Shown here piece after piece: positions 35,007 to 46,299 of a stretch of DNA of 64,000 nucleotides. Where the stretch lies: the NCBI GenBank assembly GCA_963682055.1, contig OY821745.1, positions 2,363,501-2,427,500 of the forward strand, given 5' to 3'. The position numbers were made by a program, and so were the translations under genes. The stretch's first letter is position 1. Every line of letters starts with the position of its first letter. The notes beneath the pieces were generated by a model that had not been told where the DNA came from, made no database searches, and saw only the letters and a list, made by a program, of their open reading frames with translations. The DNA comes from Primula veris (Eukaryota; Streptophyta; Magnoliopsida; Ericales; Primulaceae).

Positions 35007-36045
35007 CGTTATCGGCACTTTCCTTAACGACGGAATAAAGAAATAGCTAGATAGTTTCATTAGAAGTGAGTATACGGATCTATTTATTCTTCAAAGAGTT
35101 AGGAAGAGGGTTTATTGGGTTGTTAGATTACATATCGATCATCCTTTCGCATTTCCGAATTAAGGTACATAAATTTCTACTTGTAATAAAACGTAGAAAT
35201 TGCATGATTAATCAAGAATAGAACCGGAAATCTCATGTTTAAGATTTATATCACATGATGGATGTTTTTTTTGATGAAAAATTACTATTGGAACCCATGT
35301 ATGTCACTTATAAAACGAGTTATAACTTGTAAAATTAGACATAATAAACTGTCGGACCTAAACAGTCATTTTTAGAACATTGGAGGACTAATCTGTGACT
35401 TACCGAAACTTTAGGGTCTCTCTGTAAATCTACTGAAACTCTAGGACCAGCACTGAAATTACCCTTAAAATGCATATAGTTTCCTTTATTTACACTCGTA
35501 GTCCCTGTAGTTACTCCTTATACACAGAATAGTATATATGTACGAGTTTACCCATTGCTTAGTCCGAAAATACTTATTTACATGCAAATGATGTAAGATT
35601 TAATTGCTACACTTCTAAAATTTGTAGAAATCTTGTAGAAAATACCTCTTGCATGATAGTATTAATTGCTTGTGTGACATTAACTATATTTAGCCTCTTC
35701 GCATGCCACCATTTATTGCCTATGAATTGATGTAACCTATGCGATGTATTAATTACACATAGAAAATGGCAAAAGTCACACTTTAGTGTTGGATTTAATA
35801 ATAACTCATGTGTTTTAATATTACTACTCCATGTTAGGAATAGTTTACATGAGTACGGTATGCCTTTATATTTTGTTGAAAGCTATTTTATATGTTACAT
35901 GAGCTTATAAATTGACTCGAATTTGAACATTTTACAATGTCTCTCTTTTGATAAATTTTCCTCAAGGTTAAACATTTAGATGTAGCTTTTGAGGTGAAAA
36001 TTTACGAAATCCGGTATATATATTCACATTTAAGTTGGAATAATT

Positions 36046-36189
36046 ATGAATCTTCCCCAAATATGCTCACCTATTTGGATACGATGTCTAGGAAAGATAA
36101 AGGCGGAAGTCGCTCTCCTAATGAGGTCGGTTTTTAAGAGGCATTCGTGCCCACCCCCCTCACCGTCTTTCCTGGTCGTGTCCAAGTAG
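36046..36189 (+). other. 47-codon leader ORF of copia element 2
   Basis: ATG to TAG without interruption: starts MNLPQICSPIWIRCLG and ends PPPSPSFLVVSK. The same ORF of the same length exists in element 3 at 50376-50519, with five base changes and no indel. It lies in the untranslated leader before gag, inside a block conserved on both sides of the ORF. It contains a GGCATTCGTGCC hairpin (36140-36151, UUCG loop). It may be a real small protein, an upstream ORF, or chance openness in a conserved RNA signal. Confidence 0.4.
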
Positions 36190-36436
36190 AGCTACCGAAA
36201 GGGGTTGAGTAAATAATAAGTTCCCCGAATGTATCTATATAGGTGTATTTTCACTGAATTGGTGTCTCAGTATCGGCCCGTTGTTCGATTAAAAAGTACC
36301 TATTCAATTGAAAGCAAAACTAGTATTTTTCGAACCTGTCGATTCAAAACAAGTTTGTGCTTATGCAAACCATAAACATATAAACCTGTTGATTTATATG
36401 ATAACTAATCCAGTATTTTTCTCCCGTTGTAGAAAA

Positions 36437-37432
36437 ATGTCAATCAAACTTGACTTTCCAATCCTCGATGCCGCTGGCAAGAACTACTTGGACTGGACTC
36501 AAGATATCCAGAACCATCTAGATGCCCAAGGCTTGTTGGACGTCATCTACGCTGAGGATGAACGTGAAGTGGAAGTGTCGCGTGAAATGAATGCGAGGGC
36601 TATGATTCTGTTCCGCCGCCACTTATCAGATGCAATGAAGTCTGAGTTCATAGCGATCACCTCACCGAAGATGCTGTGGGACTCTCTCAGAGAGCGCTTC
36701 GACCATCAAAAGACCATATGGCTTCCTGAAGCCCGCCATGATTGGCTGAATCTGCGATTTCAGGACTTCGAGAGCGTTACGAAATATAATGCTGAAGTAC
36801 GCAGGATTCGTGCTCTTCTCCAGTATTGTGGTGAAACATTAACCGACAATGACTTACTGGAGAAGACTTACACCACATTTCCTACCTCTGACAACTTGCT
36901 CCAAAAGCAATATCGTCAGTCTAAGTATACCAAGTTCCCTAAGCTCATCACCCAGCTGTTATTGGACGAGAAAAATAGCCTCGTTTTAATGAGGAACAAC
37001 AATTCTCGTCATGCTGGGACAAAGGCTATTCCAATGCCTGATGCTAATGCTGTTCGTGGATCTCGTCCACGATATGGGAAATGAGAAAAGGGCCAGTCGT
37101 CCCGTCAGCCAAGGAACATGGGTGAGCGTAATGCTCGTCTAGCCAAGCGAGGTTTGAACAATCATCCGAACTGAGGACCTGTGGCTCCTCCTAGGCAGTC
37201 TCGTGGTGGTAGGAACAATCGGGCCAGTCGTCCCAAAGTAAGAGAACCGGCCGATATGCCAACTCTGTGCTATAAATGTGGTGGAAATGGTCATATGCAA
37301 AGGACTTGTAGGGCAACTCCCCAAGAAGTCAAAAACTACCACAAGGGTAGAAGGGTCGAAGCCAACATGATTGAAGCTAGTACAAAAGTAACTCTTGAGA
37401 CCCCTAACTTTGAGGCTCACATGGAAGAATAA
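36437..37432 (+). pseudogene. Copia gag (element 2) with two stops
   Basis: Gag forms the virus-like particle and binds element RNA. The protein starts MSIKLDFPILDAAGKNYLDW, typical of copia gag (UBN2 type), and keeps LWDSLRERFDHQKT and LEKTYTTFPTS. The RNA-binding CCHC knuckle CYKCGGNGHMQRTC is encoded near 37269-37310. Two in-frame TGA codons, at 37082 and 37172, split it. Both lie in Arg-rich stretches where CGA is the likely original codon. An upstream start at 36308 is in frame but belongs to the leader; the ATG at 36437 begins the homologous part. Confidence 0.88.
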
Positions 37433-37656
37433 AGTTTTTTTTCTTCGTTTCTTTTAATAATTGAGCTTTTTTGCTCCTAGATTATGTTATTTCAATTCCA
37501 TTTCGGATTATGTTTTTTTCCTTTGGATATTGTTCTTTCTTTTGGATTATGGTTTGTTTTATGGATAATGTTTTGAACATTTCTCGTATAATTTAAAGTT
37601 ATTTCATTGAGCAATTCCTTTTATTCGTGTGACCGACTTTAAATTATTTTACTTTT
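37433..37656 (+). other. T-rich gag-protease spacer, intron-like
   Basis: Between the gag stop and protease lie about 220 bases rich in T with repeated GGATTATG phrases, ending ACTTTTAG followed by the protease (GCATGTATTGTGG). Stops occur in the gag frame. Element 3 has the matching spacer at about 51545-51762, ending ATTTTAG. This looks like the 3' part of an intron with its acceptor; the donor is not clear. Confidence 0.45.
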
Positions 37657-39119
37657 AGGCATGTATTGTGGGGCAGTTGATTGTCTGGTTGATAGTGGCA
37701 CTACACACACTATCTTAAAAGATAAATGGTTTTTTTATCAACTTTACGCCTAAAGTAACCTCACTGATAACAATTTTGGGCCCGTCAACCCTTGTTGAAG
37801 GCTTTGGTAAAGCTAAATTCACGTTGTCAAATGGTACTCCTGTTGAAGTATCTGAGGCCTTATATTCTCCGAGGTCCAGTCGTACCTTGTTGAGCTTTAA
37901 GGATATCTGAGAAAATAAGTTTCATCTTGAAACTGCTCGTGAAAATGGTATTGAATACCTTCATATTACCTCCACTCAATACGACCAAAAGCGTATTCTG
38001 GAGAAGTTGAGATGTCTTTTAAGTGGTTTGTATGTTACTACAATCCAAAACTTTGAAAGCAATCTAATCATTCGCCGGGCGCCGATTGATGAGAGCACTT
38101 TTATGTTATGGCATGACCGGCTGGGACACCCGGGTCAAAATACGATCCTTCGAACAATGAACGCATCTCATGGGCATCCTCTTGGAGTAAAGAATTTCGT
38201 GATTAATCCGAAGAGCCTATGCCAAGCATGCTCGATTGGAAAGACTAATCTCAAACCAATTCGTGTGAAACCTACGACATTGGTTTCCCAATTCCTTGAA
38301 AGAATTCAAGGAGATATTTGTGGACCTATCCAACCAACATGCGGACCATTTAAATATGTCATGGTTTTGGTTGATGCATCGACAAGATGGTCACACGTAG
38401 CTTTGTTGTCCACAAGAAACGCAGCGTTTTCAAAACTCCTAGCTCAGATCATTAAATTGAGGGCTCATCATCTGGATTATCCGATAAAGTCTATTAGATT
38501 TGATAATGCCGCGGAGTTTACATCGAAAACTTTCGACGACTATTGCATGACTTTGGGAATTAATCTTGAACACCCAGTTGCGTATGTTCATACCCAAAAT
38601 GACCTTGCAGAAGCTTTCATTAAGCGATTGCAAATGATTGGTAGAACTTTCGTTATGCGCACCAAACTTCCTATTTCTGCTTGGGGCTATGACATTTTGC
38701 ATGCTGCTGCGTTGGTCCGTATGAGGCCCATGACCACCCAACCACTATCTGCGTACCAGTTGATAACTGGATATGAGCCCGATGTCTCACATTTATGCGT
38801 GTTTGGGTGTTTAGTCAATGTTCCAATTGAGCCGCCTAAGCGTTCCAAATTTGGACCTCAGAAACGACGGGGCATATATGTTGGTTATGAATTCCCGTCC
38901 ATAATACGCTATTTAGAGCCCTTGACAGGCGATCTCTTTATTGCTAGACATGCGGATTGTGACTTTGATGAGACACTCTTCCCGTTGTTAGGGGGAGAAA
39001 TGCATGTTAACGTTGATAAGGAACGACGTGAATTAACGTGGCATGTACCCACTATGTCTCATCTAGATCCCCCAACTGTACATAGTGATAAGGAAGTGCA
39101 TAGAATCCTAGGACTGTAA
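37657..39119 (+). pseudogene. Copia protease and integrase (element 2)
   Basis: The aspartic protease shows the active site VDSGTTHTIL (near 37688). Seven T at 37730-37736, where six would keep the frame, shift it. After the shift the frame runs through FGKAKFTLSNGTP and a TGA at 37908 in the GAG-pre-integrase region (element 3 has CGA here). The integrase N-terminal zinc finger follows (HDRLGHPGQ..., then CQACSIGK). The catalytic core has Asp in IQGDICGPI, Asp in IRFDNAAEF and Glu in LAEAFIKRL. It ends ILGL before TAA at 39117. From 38007 the frame is open for 370 codons. Confidence 0.9.
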
Positions 39120-39134
39120 AATGTTGCAAATAAA

Positions 39135-41177
39135 ATGCCAGACGCATTTAATGACCTGGCAAATGTCACGAGATCACATATACCTACGGCAAATGTGCCT
39201 GCAAGGATATACGTTCCTGTGAGACGTCATATTCCTGTTGAACATGTTGCTTCGGTTGTACCCACCGAGCAAAGGACGCTGCCGTCGGCCGTCCAGTCCG
39301 CCGCTCTTCCCAAGAAAAGAGGAAGACTGGTTAGTTCTAAGGATATTCTGCCTCGGAGGAGGAGAAATCCTGTTGCATCCGTTTTGCCACACGAGATCAT
39401 TAAGGATCACGGTGATGTATTAGAGGAGTGTATTCCAGATGAAACGCCAGTTCCTAATCATCTCGATAACCTCGAAATATCTGTCGATTATACTAGTTTA
39501 GACGATATTTTGAAGCGAAACAAAACTGTCATCGATGATGTGTTTATATACGCAGTGGCCACTGACATTATGAGCAATGATGACATGGAACCACGTACCG
39601 TTCCTGATTATCAGCGAAGAACGGACTGGCCTCAATGGAAACAAGCAATCCATGCTGAATTGAATTCCTTCATGAAACGAAGAGTGTTTGGACCTGTCGT
39701 TCCAACACCACCCAATGTTAAACCAGTTGGTTATAAATGGGTTTTCGTAAGGAAGCGTAATGAGAGTAATGAGATTGTTAGATACAAAGCTCGCCTAGTG
39801 GCGCAAGGCTTCTCTCAACGCCCTGGAATTGATTACGAGGAGACGTATTCTCCCGTAATGGACGTTATAATGTTCCGCTACTTAATCAGTTTAGTAGTTT
39901 TCGAAAAACTGAATATGCAGCTCATGGATGTGGTCACAACTTATCTCTACGGGGATCTAAACACAGAGATATACATGAAAGTCCCTGATGGACTTAAGTT
40001 GCCTGAATCAAGTAGTTCCCGACCACGGAACACCTTCTCGATTAGACTGAGACGATCACTATATGGATTGAAACAATCCGGACGGATGTGGTATAACCGT
40101 CTACGTGAATACTTGATCGGCTTGGGATATGTTAATAATAAACTATGCCCATGCGTGTTCATAAAGAAATCCACTTCAGGATATACGATTATCGCAGTCT
40201 ATGTAGATGATACGAATCTCATAGGAACCTCGAAAGAGGTGTTTGAAACTGCTGAAATCCTGAAGAAGGAATTCGAGATGAAAGTTCTTGGGAAGACACG
40301 GTATTGCCTCGGCCTGCAGATCGAGCACCGTAAAGATGGAATTTTAGTCCATCAAGAAAGCTACACACAAAAGGTGTTGAGGCGCTTTAGTCATAGTGAC
40401 GCTAAGCCGTCCTCTACTCCAATGGTCGTTCGCTCTCTAGACATTAATAAGGACCCATTCCGTCCAAAGGAGGACGATAAAGAGATATTAAGCCATGAGT
40501 GTTCATATCTGGGTGCAATAGGCACACTATTGTACTTGGCCCAATGTACTAGACCGGACATCTCGTTTGCTGTGAATTGTCTAGCTCGACACAGCACCGC
40601 GCCAACACGCCGCCACTGGACTGGCATAAAAGACATTTTCCGTTACCTTCGAGGTACTATGGACATGGGCTTATTCTATCCCTTTGCGCCGAGTGGATCT
40701 AGCTTCATTGATCCTCGAAATAACGCAACCCTTGTCGGTTACGCCGATGCGGGTTACTTATCAGACCCGCACAATGGACGTTCCCAATCTGGTTATGTCT
40801 TTACCATTGGGAACAAAGTGATATCGTGGAGGTCTCGTAAACAGACATTGGTGGCTACTTCGATGAACCACTTTGAGCTACTCACGCTCTATGAGGCGAC
40901 TAGAGAGTGTGTATGGCTTCGAGCAGTTATTGGCCATATTCGAAATACGTGTGATCTACCTTATGATCCTGATGAACCAGTTGTTATTTATGAGGACAAC
41001 ACCGCTGTTATTGATCAAGCGAAACATGGTTACATCAAAGGTGATGCCACTAAACATATCTCGCCAAAGTTGTTCTTTACACATGAACAACAAGCGCTTC
41101 AAAGGATTGAAGTGAAGCATATTGGATCCGAGAACAATCATGCAGACTTGTTCACCAAGTCACTGCCAAAATATTAG
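39135..41177 (+). pseudogene. Copia reverse transcriptase-RNase H (element 2)
   Basis: One open frame of 680 codons in the same frame as the integrase, separated from it only by TAA 39117. It begins MPDAFNDLANVTRSHIP, then the RT core RRTDWPQWKQAI and KWVFVRKRNESNEIV, the active site YVDDTNLIG, and RNase H (YADAGYLSDPHNGRSQSGY; the motif before Glu reads MNHFELLTLYE). It stops at TAG 41175, about 16 residues before the end seen in element 1. RT copies RNA into DNA; RNase H removes the RNA strand. Apart from the separating stop it looks intact. I class it as part of a broken pol because the whole polyprotein cannot be made. Confidence 0.92.
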
Positions 41178-41946
41178 TTCCAAAAACATTTTAGAGCGGT
41201 CGGACTTAAGAAGCTCTCCGAGCTTTCCTAAACGACATGTTTTCATGCACCTTGTTGTGTGCAAGTGAGGGGGAGCATCCTGACGTATGCTTATCACCCT
41301 GTTGTGTGTATCCTCACATATGCTTAGCATCCTGTTGCGTGCAAGTTCTCACTAGTTATTATTCCCGCACCCAGTAGTGTGCATGTGAGGGGGAACATCC
41401 TGATGAATGCTTGTGTACGCTTTTCGTCCTTAGTTCAAGGGTTTGTCCCACTGGGTTTACCTTGACAAGGTTTTTAGCGAGACGCATTTCTAATCCCGTT
41501 CTCACTTATGATTGCCGAAATCAGGAGGAGTATCCAGTTGTATACTTCTAACCATCGTGCACTCTTTTGTCCTTCGATTAGAGTTTTGTCCCACAGGGTT
41601 TTCTCTAACAAGGTTTTAATGAGACACACCGTGTATGGTTATTTCCCCCGCTACTACTGATAGTTGTGTACTCTTTTTCCTTCGACCATGTTTTTTCCCA
41701 CTGGGTTTTCTTGGCAAAGTTTTGATGAGGCACATGTTTTCTAGTCAGTTTATTGACGCACTTGTATAGCGTTTCGGCCCACTCCATTCGGCAACATCAT
41801 TTTGTCCTATGATCCTGTTTTTGTCCCATATCGGGTTTTTCGGGCTTGAGGTTTTATGTGTTGACACTAGCGAATGCGACTCAACAACTCATCAGAGTTT
41901 ATGAAGACGAGGAATCTTGCAGCATGTTTGTACACCCAAGGAGGAG
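41178..41946 (+). repeat. 3' untranslated repeat region of copia element 2
   Basis: Starts with several copies of a phrase like GTGTGCAAGTGAGGGGGAGC followed by ATCCTG (41255-41420), then the CCCACTGGGTTT / CAAGGTTTT blocks common to all three elements. The last bases before the LTR are AAGGAGGAG, a weak polypurine tract. Confidence 0.75.
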
Positions 41947-42166
41947 TGTTGTGATACATTATATGGTTGTCCATATTCATGTATAGGTTACATACATTAT
42001 GTATAACCTTTAAATTTAAGACTTATGGCTTTTTACCTTTCCGCATATACATGTATCTTGTTCCACCCCTCCACTATATAAAGGGGTAGAAGTCTTCATA
42101 GTTTAACATATATTCATACTTGAATAATACGACTTTACTCTCTCTCCATACATATCTTGTTATGTC
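41947..42166 (+). repeat. 3' LTR of copia element 2, right end missing
   Basis: It matches the 5' LTR from TGTTGTGATACATTATATG to CTTGTTATGTC and then diverges into AAATTTTGTC. The last about 29 bases, including the ACAACA end, are absent. Confidence 0.85.
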
Positions 42167-44397
42167 AAATTTTGTCAATTTTTTTAAAAATACATCCATT
42201 CTATTTTAATAATTATCAATGTAACTAATCTAATTAATTAATAAGTTGTCCTCATTATATTTTTCTGTCTTTAATAGATTTGCACACAAGTCTCTGAAAT
42301 CAAGTACCAAGAGTATCATAATGTTACTTTTATAGTCTCATTAGAAAAATAACATAAACTAGAAAAGGATTCGTAGCAAAATTTAGGCTTTGATTTATTG
42401 GAATGATTGTGACATAGTTCCCGGTGGCGGGATTCTGTGGGGATTGAGATACATGACATATACTAAACTTTAACCAGATTTAAAAATTTAACTAAATTGT
42501 AAAAACAAATTTTTTTAAATTTTTTTTATATATTTTAAATGTTAAACTATATGATAGCATTTTTTTTAAAAATATTTTGACAATTTAAATAAAAGTTATT
42601 TATCAATTAAAATTGTACGCCATTTTGTATAAGAGTAATAAAGTGAGACGGAGTGACTACGTGTCAATGAGAAGTGTCTTGATTCCATGATATTAGGACC
42701 ACATTGAAATAAATATCTTCCATTTAATAAGTGTTTCTTGTGGTGCTTGATTAATTATTACATTTTACTAGGTGCCAATAAATTATAAACCTTGTTTGAT
42801 TCTCTAGTTGAGTCCAGTTTTATTTTTGGGAAAGTCAGTTCAGTTTATTTGTTTGTTTTCAGGTTTTTTTTTAAAGATTGAACTTTTTTTATTAACGTTA
42901 TAGAGTCATTTAAACAGACTAATTGTCAGACAGTCATTCATCTAATTTTTAGAATTCTTTTTACATCCGGACCAAAACAAAAATAAAAGCTCAAATATAA
43001 TACTTATGGAACCCTATTTGATACTAGTCTAAACTTAAATATTAATTGAAGATATTTAAAAAAATTTAATGATTTTAATATATTTTATTTGACGATTCAA
43101 CAAAATAAAAATCCAAATATAATATTATATAATCCTATTTGAAACTAACCTAAAATTAAATATTAATTAAAAATATTAAATATATGGTCGAATAACAGAC
43201 TCTTAAATTTCGTTGTGAAAATAAAATTCTAAATTTATATTAAGCACTAATGTGTTGATAATATTGCCGAGCCTATCTATCTCATTAACATTATTGCTTT
43301 TTTTGTCTCTAAATAATTTTACCAGGATATGTTTCGTATTGTTTTCATTCATACTCTAGTTGTTTTGAAGGAAAATAGAGGCCGAAAAATATTTTTTCGA
43401 AAAATTTAGTTTTCTCTGTGTTTGTTTCAATGAAAAATCTGTTTTTCAGAATTGGAGGAAAATTAAGGAAAATATTTTCTTTTAAAATTATCAAGAAAAT
43501 ATTTTCCAGAACCATAGTGTGACCATACAAAAGGTAACTGTTGGTGAAAAATGATAAACAAAGTTAAATTTAATTAATAATAGCGTAAAATGATTTACAA
43601 ATTAAATTTTAAAAGTAATTCATAAGTTAAGAAAAAAGTAACTTAAAATTAAAAAAATAAATTACACTTAACGCTTATAACTTAAAAAATAACTTATAAA
43701 TAAAAACATAGTAAAAATAAGTAAAAAATGGACTTTTTTCCTAGTAAAAAGATAACTTACTTTAAGTAAATTTCAAATCACAAACAATAACTTGCATAAA
43801 ATATTAACTTATATATTTTATTTTAGAAACAAAGTAGTTTAAATATCTAATGATCTTTTATATTTGGTCTCGTAATCGTAATAGCAGTTAAATGCTTTGT
43901 TGATCATTAAAAAATGTCTATATAATACTTGTATTAAAAAAAATACGTGTAAACTAAATTGTTATAAAACATTAGCTCATAATACATAAAAGTAACTTAA
44001 TGCATATTAGTTCTAAGTTGAAAAGTAACTGGTATGTTTAAAAAATTTATATGTTAATTTTGTTATTTATGAGATTCTATACTTGTGTTTGCTAGAAAAA
44101 TTATAAATTAGAATTCAGATTTTTCATGAAATTTTTTCGAACAACCAAACACCAAGGAAATCATGAAAAATGTCTAGTTTTTCAAGAAAATCTTTTCGGG
44201 AAAACAAACAGAATTTTAAGACCGACTTATATATGAAGAGTCTTTGAACAATGTACTACTAGATGAGACTAAATGACGCACATTGTAAAGACACTAAATG
44301 AGAGTTATTTGATATACTTAATTAGATGTAAGTAAATCAATGACTCTGACTCAATTGTGTGTAATTTATCTCATATTATAGCAATTCCTGATAATAT
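42167..44397. other. AT-rich intergenic DNA with a probable old MITE
   Basis: From about 43355 to 44215 the two ends share loosely inverted phrases (TTTGTTTCAATGAAAAATCTG on the left; the inverse of CAGATTTTTCATGAAATT on the right), which suggests an old MITE. No gene is seen. Confidence 0.3.
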
Positions 44398-44590
44398 CGC
44401 TACAAAAAAATAACCAAATAGCGACGGGATTAATGATGATATTTTTTGTTACGAGCTTATTATCGACGGTTTTTTTGACGGTTTGTGACAGTTTAGTCAA
44501 TTTGCGACAGATTTATGACAACTTTTTAAATTAGTGACAAGTTTGTGACAGTTTTTGACTCTCACTAAATCAAATATTATTTTTGCAGTG
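44398..44590. mobile_element. CACTA-like MITE, copy 4
   Basis: Starts CGCTACAAAAAAATAACC and ends TATTTTTGCAGTG, one base off CACTAC/GTAGTG at each end. It is flanked by TAT on both sides (44395-44397 and 44591-44593), a clean 3-bp target duplication. Inside are TTGTTACGAGCTTATT and TTTGCGACAGATTTATGACA, as in copies 1-3. Confidence 0.75.
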
Positions 44591-45963
44591 TATGCGACTA
44601 GTAACAGATTTAGTGAAATGCATTATTTTGTTTCTTTTATTCAAATATCATACTCGATATCATATTTAGGATGACCTAAATTATTCTTCAAAAAGAAAAA
44701 GGCCGACCAAAATTAAAATGTAGCCCACCAATTATGGGCAGAGTGAGTAGATTTTTAGTGTTGTGACAAATGAAAATTGTGATCACTTTACAAGCCACTA
44801 TTCGGATAAGATAAATAAATGACTTGCTAATAAAAACATAGGTTTTAAGATTTTTAACTTCTCAAGAAAGAGCATATTTAAGGAAGATCATTTTGTTATA
44901 TCCTTTTTAGTTTTCGTCTACTCACAATTTTTTCAAATTATGCATTACCATATAGTGTAAGGTGGTTGAATCCTATATATATGTTCACAATCAAGTTCAA
45001 AATCAAACACCCACAAATTAAGTAGATTAATTAACTTCAAAATATAAGATATTGTTTATAAAAAAAGGGAAAATAATTTTTCTCACACATTTTTCATACC
45101 CAAATTATATGACATATACAACTCATCAACGGTTTTGATTGTTAGGGTAGACTCAACTATAATTTAGGATAGACTCAACTATAATTCTAGTATATTTTTA
45201 TTTGACTTTTTAGTTGATTGTATTTTTATATTTAACAATTTTTTCTTATTTTTAATTAATATTTAAATTTAAGTTAAACTCAACTAGGGTTCTCATATAT
45301 TTTTATTTGAGTTTTTAGTATGTTGTGTTTTTATTACGTGACTTGTACTGCTATCTTATAATTTTTTTATATTCAAACGTTAATGTCAAAATTTGACTAC
45401 AAGTTTTTGAATAAGAACACAAATAAACGATATGTATAAAAATGAATAAATAGAACGATTAAGATAAATAATTAGTGTTGAGAATGAGATGTCTCTTTCC
45501 GATCTTAGTAGTAGTAGTAGCAGCATTTTTTTTTTGCTGATATTATTTGACACGTGTTCAGAAAAAGATGAGTAGCACTGTTTCATGTCACCTGATAGAT
45601 TTTTCAGGTAAATTATGAGGTGGCTATAGCATCACTAATAAAAAAAAAAAAAAAACCCAAAAAAAGTGTTACATTATTGTTAAAATTTAATAAGTTGCTA
45701 ACAAGTTGTAGGTGTATCTACACCACGATATTTATCTGCGTTAAACATTTTGACAAATTGATCACTGTACTAAAACAGTAGCTTGATAATCTTAAATATA
45801 TGACGAAGACGTATGAATAAAGTCTCCACTAAATTATCCTTTGCTAAGTCACCACTGAATCGTGTTAAATTCTGCTTCATAATTTTAGAATATCTCATTA
45901 GATCACATTTTTATCTTTAGTTATGTTATGTTGTTGTTTGTTGGGAGTTTCCCATTTACAGAT

Positions 45964-45990
45964 ATTATATATATATATATATATATATAA
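45964..45990. repeat. (TA)n microsatellite
   Basis: About 13 TA units in a row; otherwise the surrounding intergenic DNA (44594-46290) shows no gene. Confidence 0.9.
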
Positions 45991-46299
45991 AACTTACGTT
46001 TATAATTCGCAACTTGAAACAATTGGCCTTCTTTCTCTATCTTTTTGTTAACACTTTAATTGGAAAAAAGAGTGATATTGATGTATGCAGCATGTTAGTA
46101 TATACGTCAAAAAGGCAGAAAAATTAAAGATTATCCTTGCATATATATTTTAGTTGGTGATAGTACATATCATATATGGATCGGTATAGTAAAACTTTAT
46201 TCATTTTTTTAAAAAGTATACAGTGACTTTATTATCACAGGCACATTCCACATTTTAATATCAGAGGCATTAATTGATATTTCTGTTGGTTTCCGTGTA

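Larger units (their letters stand above)
34758..42166 (+). mobile_element. Ty1/copia element 2, nearly full length
   Basis: Layout: 5' LTR 34758-35006, primer-site region beginning CGTTATCGGCAC, conserved leader (36020-36245), gag 36437-37432, T-rich spacer, protease-integrase 37657-39119, RT-RNase H 39135-41177, repetitive 3' region, 3' LTR from 41947. The order PR-IN-RT-RH defines Ty1/copia. The 3' LTR stops matching after about 220 of 249 bases, so a target duplication cannot be seen. The two LTRs differ at about ten positions over 220 bases by eye, a moderately old insertion. Coding breaks: two stops in gag, one extra T in a homopolymer (37730-37736), TGA at 37908, TAA at 39117. Confidence 0.93.

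Noticed and set aside
36308..36436. Upstream in-frame start for gag
   Set aside because: The added residues have no gag similarity and lie in the leader; the ATG at 36437 matches the usual gag start.
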